Shown: in pieces, positions 14,901 through 24,677 of the stretch | Layout of the letters: the number at the start of each line of letters is the position of its first letter | Position numbering within the stretch: position 1 is the first letter of the stretch | Assembly (NCBI RefSeq): GCF_028209395.1 | Contig: NZ_JAQLDQ010000001.1 | Coordinates: forward strand, 186,001-250,000 | Length of the DNA: 64,000 nt | From: Collinsella aerofaciens | GTDB taxonomy: Bacteria > Actinomycetota > Coriobacteriia > Coriobacteriales > Coriobacteriaceae | Direction of reading: 5' to 3' | The notes under the pieces: model-generated | What the model saw: only the letters and a program-made list of their open reading frames with translations | Database searches by the model: none | Told to the model about the DNA's origin: nothing | Translations under genes and position numbers: made by a program

Positions 14901-17141
14901 TTAGTCAAACAAGCTCGGCATGTCGTTTTCCTTCATGAGCGCACCGGCAGAGGGGAGGCTCTGTGCGGTGAACTTCTCGGCCGAGACACCGGCGCCAAGA
15001 ATCTCCTCGGTCGTGCCGACGGTGGTGACCGAGCGGCCTTTCTTGGCCGTGAAAGCCTGGACGCCCTGCGTGTTGGTGGTCGTCTTGGTCTTGAGCAGCG
15101 ACGTGTTGAAGTTCATCAGGCGGTAGTCGCTCGAGACCAGCGCGAGGTCGCGGTCTTCCTTGAGCACCTGCGCATACAGCAGCTTGCTGCCGCCGTAGAT
15201 GGCGTTCTTGAGGCGCTTGCGGTTGGTCTTGGTGACGTATCCGGAAAGTGCGACGCGCACCACGCGGCCGTTCTCAAAGACGAACAGCACATCGGCCTTG
15301 TAATCCTCGGGGTCGATGACCCAGATGACGCTCTCGTCGGGTTCCATCTCAAGATCGGTCGGCAGGTACGAGCCCAGCTGGGCCGACTTGGTGTCCTCAA
15401 ACGCCGCAACCTTGCACTTGTACACCTGGCTCTTATTGGTAAAGACCAGCAGCTCGTGGGTGTTGGAGGACGGGAACTCGATAAAGGGTTTGTCGCCGTC
15501 CTTGTACTTGAGCGTGGTCGCCTTCTTGAGCACGCGGTCCGTCATCTTCTTAAGATAGCCATCGCGCGAGAGCATGATGGTGACCGGGTACTCCTCGACC
15601 TCGGGCTCCAGGCTCACCTCGATAACCTCATGGGGCTCGATCCTGCCCGTGCGGCGCGGCATCACGTACTTCTTGTTGACCGCTGCCAGCTCGTCGCTGA
15701 TGACTTTCTTGATGTTCTCCTCGCTGGAGAGGATCTCCTCAAGCTCGGCAATCTCGCCCTCAAGCTTGGCAATGTCCTTTGTGCGGTTGAGGATGTACTC
15801 CTCGTTGATGTTGCGGAGCTTGAGCTCGGCAACAAACTCGGCCTGGGTCTCGTCGATGTCGAAACCCTTCATAAGGTTGGGCACGACCTCGGCCTCGAGC
15901 TTGGTGCCGCGGATGATGGCGATCGCCTTGTCGATGTCGAGCAGAATTGCCTCGAGGCCGTGCAGCAGGTGCAGACGCTCGGACTTTTTGCCCAGGTCAA
16001 AGTTAATGCGGCGACGCGTGGACTCAATACGCCACTTGACCCACTCGTGCAGGATCTGGCGCACACCCATAACGCGAGGGTAACCATCGACCAGCACATT
16101 GAAGTTGCACGAGAACGAATCCTGCAGCGTGGTCGAGCGATAGAGCTTGGCCATGAGCTTGTCGGGGTCGACGCCGCGCTTAAGATCGATGGCGATACGC
16201 AGGCCCGAAAGGTCGGTCTCGTCACGGATGTCGGCGATCTCTTTGACCTTGCCCTCCTTGGAGAGCTTGACGATGCGCTCGATGATGACATCGGTTTTGG
16301 TGGTGTAGGGGATCTCGTAGACCTCGATGATGCGCTCTTCGGGAATCCAGCGCCAGCGGGAGCGGATCTGGAAGCTGCCAAGGCCGGTCTCGATTATCTT
16401 TTCCATCTCCTCGCGGCGGTAGATAATTTCGCCGCCGGTCGAGAAGTCGGGCATGGGCATGTACTCGAGCAGGTCGCAGTCGGGATCCTTGAGGTAGTGC
16501 ATCGTGGCAGTGCAGACCTCGTTGAGGTTGAAACCGCAGATGTCAGAAGCCATGGCGACGCCGATGCCCTTGTTGGCCGAGACGAGGATGTTGGGGAACG
16601 TGGTGGGCAGCAGGCGTGGCTCCTTCATGGCGCCGTCGTAGCTGTCGACGAAGTCGACCGGGTCCTTGTCGATGTCCTTGAAGATCTCGGCGCTAATGGG
16701 GGAGAGCTTTGCCTCGGTATAGCGCGAGGCGGCGTAGCTCAGGTCGCCCGAATAGTACTTGCCAAAGTTGCCCTTCGACTCCACGAAGGGGGCGAGCAAC
16801 GCCTCGTTGCCGGTGGCCAGGCGCACCATCGTCTCGTAGATCGCGGCGTCGCCGTGCGGGTTGAGCTTCATGGTCTGGCCCACGATGTTGGCGCTCTTCT
16901 GGCGCTCGCCCTTGAGCAGACCCATCTTGTACATGGTGTAGAGCAGCTTGCGGTGCGAGGGCTTAAAGCCGTCAATCTCGGGGAACGCACGCGAGACGTT
17001 GACGCTCATGGCGTAGGGCATGTAGTTGACCTCGAGCGTCTGCGTGATCGGCTGATCGGTGACCTCGGAGTGCAGGCCGATGACGTTCTCGGCGTTGACC
17101 TGCTTTTTCTTGGGCTGGTTCTTCGTCTTCTTCTTTGCCAC
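14901..17141 (-). CDS. Type II topoisomerase subunit A (topo IV/gyrase-like)
   Basis: The 746-residue product is a ParC/GyrA-type DNA-cleaving subunit. The catalytic tyrosine is Y141 in AASRYTEAKLSP; AFPEIDGFKPSHRKLLYTM opens the breakage-reunion domain and GNFGKYYSGDLSYAA precedes the tyrosine. The C-terminal region (from about 500) has beta-pinwheel-like repeats but no obvious GyrA box, and total length is short for gyrase A, so topoisomerase IV-like decatenation is more likely. It starts at GTG with the site AGAGGAA. It follows the B subunit after 45 bp, as a two-gene operon; a separate main gyrase is presumed elsewhere. Confidence 0.88.
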   Translation of the reverse strand: MAKKKTKNQPKKKQVNAENVIGLHSEVTDQPITQTLEVNYMPYAMSVNVSRAFPEIDGFKPSHRKLLYTMYKMGLLKGERQKSANIVGQTMKLNPHGDAAIYETMVRLATGNEALLAPFVESKGNFGKYYSGDLSYAASRYTEAKLSPISAEIFKDIDKDPVDFVDSYDGAMKEPRLLPTTFPNILVSANKGIGVAMASDICGFNLNEVCTATMHYLKDPDCDLLEYMPMPDFSTGGEIIYRREEMEKIIETGLGSFQIRSRWRWIPEERIIEVYEIPYTTKTDVIIERIVKLSKEGKVKEIADIRDETDLSGLRIAIDLKRGVDPDKLMAKLYRSTTLQDSFSCNFNVLVDGYPRVMGVRQILHEWVKWRIESTRRRINFDLGKKSERLHLLHGLEAILLDIDKAIAIIRGTKLEAEVVPNLMKGFDIDETQAEFVAELKLRNINEEYILNRTKDIAKLEGEIAELEEILSSEENIKKVISDELAAVNKKYVMPRRTGRIEPHEVIEVSLEPEVEEYPVTIMLSRDGYLKKMTDRVLKKATTLKYKDGDKPFIEFPSSNTHELLVFTNKSQVYKCKVAAFEDTKSAQLGSYLPTDLEMEPDESVIWVIDPEDYKADVLFVFENGRVVRVALSGYVTKTNRKRLKNAIYGGSKLLYAQVLKEDRDLALVSSDYRLMNFNTSLLKTKTTTNTQGVQAFTAKKGRSVTTVGTTEEILGAGVSAEKFTAQSLPSAGALMKENDMPSLFD

Positions 17142-17186
17142 GATTTCCTCTTGAACTTCTTATGGGCCGTCGTTATCGATTTGCTG

Positions 17187-19184
17187 CTACTGCAGGTCCA
17201 GCTGGTCCAGGTATTCCTTGCCGTGCTCGGAGATGTGACGCTTGCGGCCCGTCTCGTCGTTGCCCAGCAACAGGTTGAACATGGTCTCCATCTTGGTGAC
17301 GTCCTCGGGTTCTACCTTGATCAGGCGGCGCGTCTCGGGGTTCATGGTGGTGAGCCACATCATGTCCGGATCGTTCTCACCAAGACCCTTGGAGCGGTTG
17401 ATGGAGCACTTCTGGTCGCCAATCTCCTTGAGGATCCCGTTCTTCTCGAGCTCGGTGTAGGCAAAGTAGGTCTTCTCTTTGCAGTTAATCTCGTAGAGCG
17501 GCGACTCGGCGATATAGACGTAGCCCTCGTCGATAAGCGTGGGCACCAGGCGATAGAGCATGGTGAGCACAAGCGTGCGGATGTGATAACCGTCGACGTC
17601 GGCGTCCGTACAGATGATGACCTTGTTCCAGTTGAGGTTGTCCAGGTCGAAGGCACCGAGGTTCTTGATGCGCTTGTCCTTGATCTCTACGCCGCAGCCC
17701 AGCACGCGCATGAGGTCCATGATGATGTCGGACTTAAAGATGCGCGGATAATCTTCCTTTAGGCAGTTGAGGATCTTGCCGCGGACGGGCATGACACCCT
17801 GGAACTCGGCATCGCGCGACGTGCGAATGGCGCCTGCTGCCGAGTCGCCCTCTACGATGTAGATCTCGCGGCGGCTCTTGTCCTTGGAGCGGCAATCGAT
17901 GAACTTTTGCACGCGGTTGGCCATGTCGGTCTTCTGTTGCAGATTGGTCTTGATGCTCTGGCGCGTCTTCTCGGCGTTCTCGCGCGAGCGCTTGTTGATG
18001 AGCACCTGCTCCATGATCTTGTTGGCGGCGTCTTTGTTCTCGATCAGATAGGTCGAGAGGCGCTCCTTAAAGAATGCCGTCATCGCCTGCTGGATAAAGC
18101 GGTTATTGATGGCCTTCTTAGTCTGGTTTTCGTAGGACGTCTGGGTGGAGAAGCAGTTGGTCACCAGCACCAGACAGTCCTGGACGTCCTGCCACTTAAT
18201 GCCGCTCTCGTTTTTGTTGTACTTGCCCTGTTGCTTGATGTAGGCATCGATGGCGCTGGTCAGAGCACTACGGGCGGCCTTTTCGGGCGAACCGCCGTTC
18301 TCGAGCCATGATGAGTTGTGGTAGTACTCCTGCATCATGAAGGTGCGCGAGAAGCACATGCACGCGGTAATCTTGACGTTGTAGTCGGGCAGGTCCTCGC
18401 GGTCGCGACCGCGGCGGTCGGCCTCGATAAAGAAGGGCTCGGTGAGGTAGTCGGCACCGACCTTCTCGAGCACGTAGTCCTCGATGCCCTTGGGATAGCA
18501 AAAATCCTCTTCGGTAAATTCGCCATCGTCGCCCTCAATGCATAGGCGGAAGGTCACGTTGGCATTGACCACGGCCTGGCGGCGCATGGTCTCGCGATAC
18601 CAATCGTGGGGGATGCTGATGGAGGTAAAGACCTCAAGATCGGGGCGCCACTTGATGGTGGTGCCGGTGCGGTCCTCGTCGCTGGGCTCAATCTCGAGCG
18701 CCTTCTTCTTGGCGCCGACGACCTTGCCCTTCTTAAAGTGTAAGGAGTACTTGTTACCGTCACGCCAGACAGTGACGTCCATGTACTCGGAAGCGTACTG
18801 GGTCGCGCAGGAGCCCAGGCCGTTGGTGCCGAGCGAGAAGTCGTAGTCGCCGCCCTGGTTGTTGTTATACTTGCCGCCGGCGTAGAGCTCGCAGAAGACG
18901 AGCTCCCAGTTAAAGCGCTTCTCAGAAGGGTTCCAGTCGAGCGGGCAGCCGCGGCCGTTGTCCTCTACCTGAATGGAGCCATCGCGAAAGGCGGTAAGGG
19001 TGATGAGTTTGCCGTAGCCCTGGCGCGCCTCGTCAACGGCGTTGGACAGGATCTCGAAGGCGGCATGCGCGCAACCGTCGAGCCCGTCCGAGCCAAAGAT
19101 GACGGCGGGGCGCAGGCGTACGCGCTCCTCGTCCTTGAGCTGACGAATACTGTCGTTACCATAGTTTGCGGTGTTTTTTGCCAT
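17187..19184 (-). CDS. Type II topoisomerase subunit B (topo IV/gyrase-like)
   Basis: The 665-residue product has the GHKL ATPase (EILSNAVDEA and QVEDNGRGCPLD near residue 75, LGTNGLGSCATQYAS as the ATP lid), the transducer domain, and the TOPRIM domain with IVEGDSAAGAIRTSRD and CTDADVDGYHIRTL. The protein ends after the TOPRIM tail (RHISEHGKEYLDQLDLQ). It forms an operon with the A subunit and would supply ATP-driven strand passage. Several insertions relative to canonical GyrB suggest a divergent second topoisomerase. The start has the site GAGAG. Confidence 0.9.
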   Translation of the reverse strand: MAKNTANYGNDSIRQLKDEERVRLRPAVIFGSDGLDGCAHAAFEILSNAVDEARQGYGKLITLTAFRDGSIQVEDNGRGCPLDWNPSEKRFNWELVFCELYAGGKYNNNQGGDYDFSLGTNGLGSCATQYASEYMDVTVWRDGNKYSLHFKKGKVVGAKKKALEIEPSDEDRTGTTIKWRPDLEVFTSISIPHDWYRETMRRQAVVNANVTFRLCIEGDDGEFTEEDFCYPKGIEDYVLEKVGADYLTEPFFIEADRRGRDREDLPDYNVKITACMCFSRTFMMQEYYHNSSWLENGGSPEKAARSALTSAIDAYIKQQGKYNKNESGIKWQDVQDCLVLVTNCFSTQTSYENQTKKAINNRFIQQAMTAFFKERLSTYLIENKDAANKIMEQVLINKRSRENAEKTRQSIKTNLQQKTDMANRVQKFIDCRSKDKSRREIYIVEGDSAAGAIRTSRDAEFQGVMPVRGKILNCLKEDYPRIFKSDIIMDLMRVLGCGVEIKDKRIKNLGAFDLDNLNWNKVIICTDADVDGYHIRTLVLTMLYRLVPTLIDEGYVYIAESPLYEINCKEKTYFAYTELEKNGILKEIGDQKCSINRSKGLGENDPDMMWLTTMNPETRRLIKVEPEDVTKMETMFNLLLGNDETGRKRHISEHGKEYLDQLDLQ

Positions 19185-19418
19185 GCTCGCTCTCTCGATA
19201 CTCCTTTGCTGCGTTTAAGTCATATAGATAGTCAAGGTAGCATAGCCCAGCCCTTGGGCGATTCCACCCAACACGAAATCCATCGAACAATCGTTCGGAG
19301 TCGGGCACCTTTGGCTTCTGCGGTCATTCCCTGCGCGGTGTGGTGCTCGTGTTAAAACGGTGGCTTATCGGCTGGTAGAATTGCCGCATCAAGACTGCAT
19401 GTTGTTTGAGGGGGCGCA

Positions 19419-19979
19419 ATGACCGAGAAAGAGAAGATGGAGCGCGGTGAGTGGCATGATGCCAACTTTGACGAGGAGCTCCTGGCGCAACGCGCGAAGG
19501 CGGAGGCGCTCTGCTATGACTTTAATATGGCAAAACCTGGAAGCGACGCACAGCTCGATGCTTTGAAGTCCTTGCTCGATACCGATCCTCCCGGGGGGCT
19601 GACGGTCCTTTCGCCTGCCTACTTTGACTACGGGAGCAAGACGACCTTTGGTGAGGGCTGTTTTGTAAACCATGGCTGCTACTTTATGGACGGCGGCTCT
19701 ATCACCTTTGGTGGCAACGTGTTTATCGGGCCGTTTTGCGGCTTCTACACCGCTTCGCACCCCCTAAAGGCAAAGGACCGCAACTTGGGTCTCGAGAAGG
19801 CTCTGCCCATCGTTGTCGGCGATAACTGCTGGTTTGGCGCGAACGTGTCAGTGCTGCAGGGAGTTACCATCGGCAGCGGTTGCATTATTGCCGCGGGCAG
19901 CGTCGTGACGGAAGACCTTCCGGATAATGTGGTGGCGGCAGGCGTCCCCGCAGTTGTCAAGAAGACCATCGAGCAATAA
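19419..19979 (+). CDS. Sugar O-acetyltransferase (maltose/galactoside type)
   Basis: The 186-residue protein belongs to the Maa/LacA hexapeptide-repeat acetyltransferases, which move acetyl from acetyl-CoA to sugar hydroxyls. Residues 1-60 are the Mac domain (MERGEWHDANFDEELLAQRA); from about 75 the left-handed beta helix runs through GEGCFVNHGCYFMDGG and GGNVFIGPFCGFYTASHP, whose His is catalytic. The tail GSVVTEDLPDNVVAAGVPAVV is typical. The start has the site GAGGGGG. The 234-bp gap upstream holds promoters for this gene and for the divergent topoisomerase operon but no other gene. Confidence 0.92.
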   Translation: MTEKEKMERGEWHDANFDEELLAQRAKAEALCYDFNMAKPGSDAQLDALKSLLDTDPPGGLTVLSPAYFDYGSKTTFGEGCFVNHGCYFMDGGSITFGGNVFIGPFCGFYTASHPLKAKDRNLGLEKALPIVVGDNCWFGANVSVLQGVTIGSGCIIAAGSVVTEDLPDNVVAAGVPAVVKKTIEQ

Positions 19980-20070
19980 GGAAGCCCTTAAACGATAGTG
20001 CCCCACTGTCCTCGGTGGAATGCGGGGCGAGAAAGCCGAGCTCGATTCCGCTGGCCACATCTAATGTGTA

Positions 20071-20107
20071 ATGGGCCGGCTCTGGGTATCCAGAACCAGC
20101 CCATTTT
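20071..20107. terminator. Bidirectional terminator
   Basis: ATGGGCCGGCTCTGG pairs with CCAGAACCAGCCCAT (two G-T pairs) around the loop GTAT and is followed by TTTT on the plus strand. It separates the acetyltransferase from the converging surface-protein gene. Confidence 0.75.
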
Positions 20108-20154
20108 GATGTTCGATTAGCCGAGTCGGCGCCTCTCACAAAAGTAAGTAGGAG

Positions 20155-23100
20155 CTAGCGAGGCCTATCCGAATTGACCTCATTGGCGGTGTCGGTTTCG
20201 AGCGCCGTGCGGCGGGCGCTGTAGGCGACGAGGCCGGCGCCTGCCGCGGCGAGTGCTGCAGCGGCTGCCGTAAGGGGAGCGTTGACATCGCCCGTGCCCG
20301 CAAGTGCGCCCGCTTTTCCGGAGCGCTTGTTATTGTCGTGGTCCTTGCCACTGCCGGAGCTGCTTCCGCCGGAGCCGCCGCCCTCGTCAGTACCGCCGCC
20401 ACTCGAGCCACCATCGCCGTCGACCGTCATCGGGGCGTCGTGAAGTCCTGTCGTATCCACGCTGTCGCATACACCGACCTGAACTTCCGAGCGTTCGCAT
20501 GCCGCGTCGGGCACATGAAGCTCGTGCAGTACGGCACCCAGCGCCGAGTTTGCGCCCGGTCGAATTTCCTCGAGCGTTACGGGATCGAGCGCCACCAGAT
20601 TACGCGCCTTCGCATACAGCGTTACGCGTTTGCCCACTTCGTCGCTCCAACTCTCGGGGATGGCGAAGCTCATGCGGAACTGTGCCGTGCAACCCGGTGC
20701 CAGCACGGCGTTGCCGTTGTCGGCTACCAGCGGGTGCGTTGCAAAACGTGTGCCCAGCGTCTCGAGTGCGTACTTCACGTGTGCCATGTCGTTGGCCGAA
20801 GCGTCCTCGGCAAGCTCTGGATCGTAGATCGAAGCCATGCGTGCGTTCACTCCGAATCCGATGGATGCGCTGGAGAACGGCTGACTGGAGCCCTCTCGGT
20901 ACAGATCGATCGTGCCGGCGGTCAGCAAGGTGTTGCCGTCGTTTCGCACCGTGACCATGAAGGATTCGCCTGCTGCTCCGGGTACCACCGCGCCCGAGGT
21001 AGCGACCGCGCCCGTCGGAGTGGCACACGCCACCAAGGGCACTTCGATGCCGTGCAGCTCCGCCTTGCTCTGCTCGGCACTCACAATGTGCGTGGCGAGC
21101 GCGGAGAGCATGCCTCCCGACGTCAAAAATGTCGTTATCTGATCGACGGGATGGTCCAGCTCGCACATCACGAACGGCTCCGTGAACAGATCGCCTGCCA
21201 AGGTGCTGGCGAAGATGCGGAAGTGCTTGCCCATCACTGCTACCGGGTTGCCTTCTTCGTCGTAGGTTTGTCCCACCTTGCCATCGGTGTTCTCTACATA
21301 GAGCACGCATCTGCCGTTGTTGCTTACGCTAAACGATGCCGGGCCACAGCCTGCGGCACCCACAGGCTGCGTTGCAAATGTCGATGCGCCTCGCCTCCAA
21401 GTAATATGCTGCAGTTGCTCGTTGACGGTTGCCAAAAAGCCCGAATGTTGTGGCCACGGCACCGCATGGGGTACCGTGGCGTCCGGCGGCATAACGCCCC
21501 AGCCCGCAATGGACTGGCCAATCACGGCGTACGATGCGCAGCCGCAACCGTCTGCGGTCTCGTACGCAACGGGCACCACCATTTTACCGTTGATATTCTC
21601 GGGCTCGCCCAGCTCGATACTCGACGGTGCCTGCGGAAAGCGGAGAACTTGGCGGAACGTCAGGCTGTCGCCCAAATCATCCGACCACAGGGTGAAGCAC
21701 TCCAGCGCAACCTCAGCCTCGCTGCCGAGCGCCTTTTCTGCGGTGGTTCCGCGGCGGTGGAGGTAGGCACCCGACAGGCGCCCGTCGACCAGCGTCTTGC
21801 CCACCGTGATACGCGGGCACTGCAGGCAATGGTAGCCATCCTCTTGCAAGCGGCCGCGCGAGATGCTGCGCCATGACGTATGCGACACCACGCGAACTCC
21901 GTCGTTGCTTATGCGCAGGCGCACGACGGACAGTATGCCGGATGTGCTTGCCGTATCGAAAAGGGTACTATCGCCGTCGCATCGCTCGCCCGAGACCAGC
22001 AACACGTAGGCGTCCCGGTTTCCTCTTCCGTCCGCATATTCCACCACGTCGAAGTCGTAATCGTATATGCCGTCGCGCTCCACGTCGCCCTCGCCAAACC
22101 CAAGGGGAAAGTCCACGGGCGCGGGAGCGGACCACGTGCCGTTTGCCTTTGTGTGCACCACCAGGCGCGAGCGGCCATTGTCGCCGTAGCGCACCGAGGC
22201 GATACGGAACAGGCATTCTACGCCGGCAATCATTGCCAGCTTCATGTGAGCTTCGCTGAGCACGCCAGTAAACAGCACGTTGTCGTTCGAGGGCTTGATA
22301 CCGCCACGCTCGTCTTCCGACACGCCGGCAGAATTGGCGTTGGGGTCCGCAGCGGCGTCCTTCGCCTGCCCGATATGGGTGTACGCATACATCGACGCGG
22401 CGTTTTCGTCGTTCTCTATCAGTGCATGGACGAAATGCTCGATCTGTCCCGTGTCGTCGCTTTCTGCATCCGCCTCGAGCTCAATGCGCGTGACCGCTTG
22501 ATCCCAATCGCGCACGACAGGCGCGGCGTTTACGGCAGTGGCCTTAACCTCGGCGCGTGCGAGCAGCTCGGCGTTGGTGACGATGGTGGCCGACGCGATA
22601 AACTGCGGCACACCACCTGCCTCGGCGTTGCCGCCCGAGCCGAAGCAGGCGTTCAGCGTATAAGGCGTATCTCCACCCAAGGCCAGCTCAGAGCGCTGGA
22701 GTACATACTGGTCGCCGTTGTTCACCGACATATTCCACGAATCGGCGAGTGTGGGCCACGATCCCGACCAAGCCTTGGTGGTCCACTTGAACATAACGAA
22801 CTGGAGTATCACATCGACATCGACGTCTGCACCTACGCGCAGTCGCGGAAGCGGGTGTCCATCTGCCTTCTCGTACCCAATGAACAGCGTGAGGGATGCG
22901 GCGCCGCGCACGGCAGACGAGGCGACGCCCGCAACGCCGGCTCCAAAGGTAACGGCAAGCCCGATCTGGATGGTGAACGAGCCCGACGTGTTTGACCAAT
23001 CGAGCGAAATGTTTTTAAAAAACGCCGCGCCGCTACCGTGCGTGTGGGCGCCCACGGCGAGCGCCAGTTTTGCCAGCACCCAGGGGTTGACGTTTAGGAA

Positions 23101-24522
23101 AAACGGCACCGGTCCCAAGGTGAACTGTTCGGTCCAGTTGAGGTCGGTTCTTACCTGGAAGAGGGCCTTAATATTGCCGTATGCGGGGTCGTTGTTGTCA
23201 CCCCAGGTTTTGCCCGCCCAATCGTAGGCGAGCGAGCCGTACAGCTGTGTGGCGATATCCATCGTGAACAGCAGCGTGCAATGGTGGCGAAGGAGCTTGG
23301 TGTTTCTTGGGTCGGTGCCCGAACCGGCACTCATGCTCTTGTACTGATTCCACTTCCCCTCCATCTCGTCGAGGTAGCGGTTCGCCTGCTTGGCACCCGA
23401 CTCGCGCGGCGATTTCTTCCAGTATTCCGGATCAGGATTGCCTGAATCGTTCATATAGCTGGCTGGTTTGTATCCTCCGCCAAACAGCACGTATCCAGCA
23501 AACGAGAAATCGAAGAGGATCGGAAATGTGGGTATCCAGCACGTGAACTTATTGCCGCCGATGCCGGGAAACGCCGCGGGGAAATCAAACGGAGTGATCT
23601 CTTGGTCCATGGTGGTGGGAATGATGGTGGTCGAGCCCGATTCCGCCTTTGCGGCCGGCGCGGTGACAACGGCCATAGGGGATGAAAGCGTGTAGGTTTT
23701 GCCCTGATAGTCGAGGACAAAGCGCAGTTTGCACCCTTCTTCCAGAAGGCCCGATGCCGCGTCGAGAAACATGTCTTCGAGTGTGAACGTCGCCAGATTA
23801 TCCGCGCCCGATGCGCTGGCCTTGATCTGACCGATCTGCGTGACGGTTTCGGGTGAGCTGCCCGCGGCAGACGTCACTTTGTTGATGCGCAGCGTTGCCT
23901 GCCCACCCTGCGGCAGATGAGCCTGTACAGCGAAGGCGTGCGTGTCGGGCTGCTCGTTTGCCGTGTCGTCTTTCGGCAATGCCATAAACGTGGCTTCAGC
24001 GTACTGGATGTCCCATTCGTCGAATGTGAGCTGGCGGAAGTACGGCTCGCCGTCGGAAAGCGGACGCGTGGGCGCGGTTATGGCGGTGCCGCCCTGGATG
24101 CGCGCAAGGGGAATCTCGACATCACGGTAGCCCGCCACACTAATGGAGATGCCGCCGTTAAAGTCGTACGCGTCAAGGAGCGTTGCCTCGTCCACGTAGC
24201 CTTCCGAAAGCGGCGCGACCTCAAAGATGGCCGTGCCTTCGTCGTCGGTCGTGGCGGTGAGCTGCTTGCCTGCGGCATAGCGTGATGTGAGCGTGACCTG
24301 GGCACCTGCGATGGGCGCATTCTTGTTGGCGACGTCGACCACGACCACACCAAACATGGTGCGCGAGAGAACGAGCACCCTGAAGGGGTCTTTTTCGTCG
24401 GCATAGGCTTCGGTGGGCGCAAACGGCAATATGAAGGCGTTTGCGCTTCCCGGCACGCGCGGCAACACAATGCTCGCCAGCGAGGACGCTCCGGCAACAA
24501 GTAACGAACGGCGATCAAGCAT
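20155..24522 (-). CDS. Large Tat-exported surface protein with LAGTG tail
   Basis: I start at ATG 24522, which has the site GGGAG; a longer frame that runs antisense through the next gene is not credible. The 1455-residue protein begins MLDRRSLLVAGASSLASIVL, a twin-arginine-type signal. The body is not a family I recognise; it has an Ig/carboxypeptidase-regulatory-like segment near residues 50-130 (APIAGAQVTLTSR, then TTDDEGTAIFEVAPL) and long beta-rich regions. The end has a Gly/Ser linker, LAGTG at about 1407, an Ala-rich transmembrane helix and the tail SARRTALETD, as in sortase-anchored proteins. The downstream-facing LuxR gene next to it is a likely regulator. Confidence 0.8.
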   Translation of the reverse strand: MLDRRSLLVAGASSLASIVLPRVPGSANAFILPFAPTEAYADEKDPFRVLVLSRTMFGVVVVDVANKNAPIAGAQVTLTSRYAAGKQLTATTDDEGTAIFEVAPLSEGYVDEATLLDAYDFNGGISISVAGYRDVEIPLARIQGGTAITAPTRPLSDGEPYFRQLTFDEWDIQYAEATFMALPKDDTANEQPDTHAFAVQAHLPQGGQATLRINKVTSAAGSSPETVTQIGQIKASASGADNLATFTLEDMFLDAASGLLEEGCKLRFVLDYQGKTYTLSSPMAVVTAPAAKAESGSTTIIPTTMDQEITPFDFPAAFPGIGGNKFTCWIPTFPILFDFSFAGYVLFGGGYKPASYMNDSGNPDPEYWKKSPRESGAKQANRYLDEMEGKWNQYKSMSAGSGTDPRNTKLLRHHCTLLFTMDIATQLYGSLAYDWAGKTWGDNNDPAYGNIKALFQVRTDLNWTEQFTLGPVPFFLNVNPWVLAKLALAVGAHTHGSGAAFFKNISLDWSNTSGSFTIQIGLAVTFGAGVAGVASSAVRGAASLTLFIGYEKADGHPLPRLRVGADVDVDVILQFVMFKWTTKAWSGSWPTLADSWNMSVNNGDQYVLQRSELALGGDTPYTLNACFGSGGNAEAGGVPQFIASATIVTNAELLARAEVKATAVNAAPVVRDWDQAVTRIELEADAESDDTGQIEHFVHALIENDENAASMYAYTHIGQAKDAAADPNANSAGVSEDERGGIKPSNDNVLFTGVLSEAHMKLAMIAGVECLFRIASVRYGDNGRSRLVVHTKANGTWSAPAPVDFPLGFGEGDVERDGIYDYDFDVVEYADGRGNRDAYVLLVSGERCDGDSTLFDTASTSGILSVVRLRISNDGVRVVSHTSWRSISRGRLQEDGYHCLQCPRITVGKTLVDGRLSGAYLHRRGTTAEKALGSEAEVALECFTLWSDDLGDSLTFRQVLRFPQAPSSIELGEPENINGKMVVPVAYETADGCGCASYAVIGQSIAGWGVMPPDATVPHAVPWPQHSGFLATVNEQLQHITWRRGASTFATQPVGAAGCGPASFSVSNNGRCVLYVENTDGKVGQTYDEEGNPVAVMGKHFRIFASTLAGDLFTEPFVMCELDHPVDQITTFLTSGGMLSALATHIVSAEQSKAELHGIEVPLVACATPTGAVATSGAVVPGAAGESFMVTVRNDGNTLLTAGTIDLYREGSSQPFSSASIGFGVNARMASIYDPELAEDASANDMAHVKYALETLGTRFATHPLVADNGNAVLAPGCTAQFRMSFAIPESWSDEVGKRVTLYAKARNLVALDPVTLEEIRPGANSALGAVLHELHVPDAACERSEVQVGVCDSVDTTGLHDAPMTVDGDGGSSGGGTDEGGGSGGSSSGSGKDHDNNKRSGKAGALAGTGDVNAPLTAAAAALAAAGAGLVAYSARRTALETDTANEVNSDRPR

Positions 24523-24677
24523 CTTTGGCTCCCATCCCGCAGGTATCGATGGAAATAATCCAATTTTGCGAGAAGCCGCTTCGTGGCGGTAGTGCCGTTC
24601 AAGGGTCAAAATGTCCAAATTGATCGAGCGAAGCGCCGGGTTCCGGAACGCGTTCGATGCGCTTGGCAGCCCGGTCG

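Noticed and set aside
14886-17762. 958-codon open frame antisense to the topoisomerase pair
   Set aside because: It spans two well-supported genes on the opposite strand and has low-complexity composition typical of antisense shadow frames.
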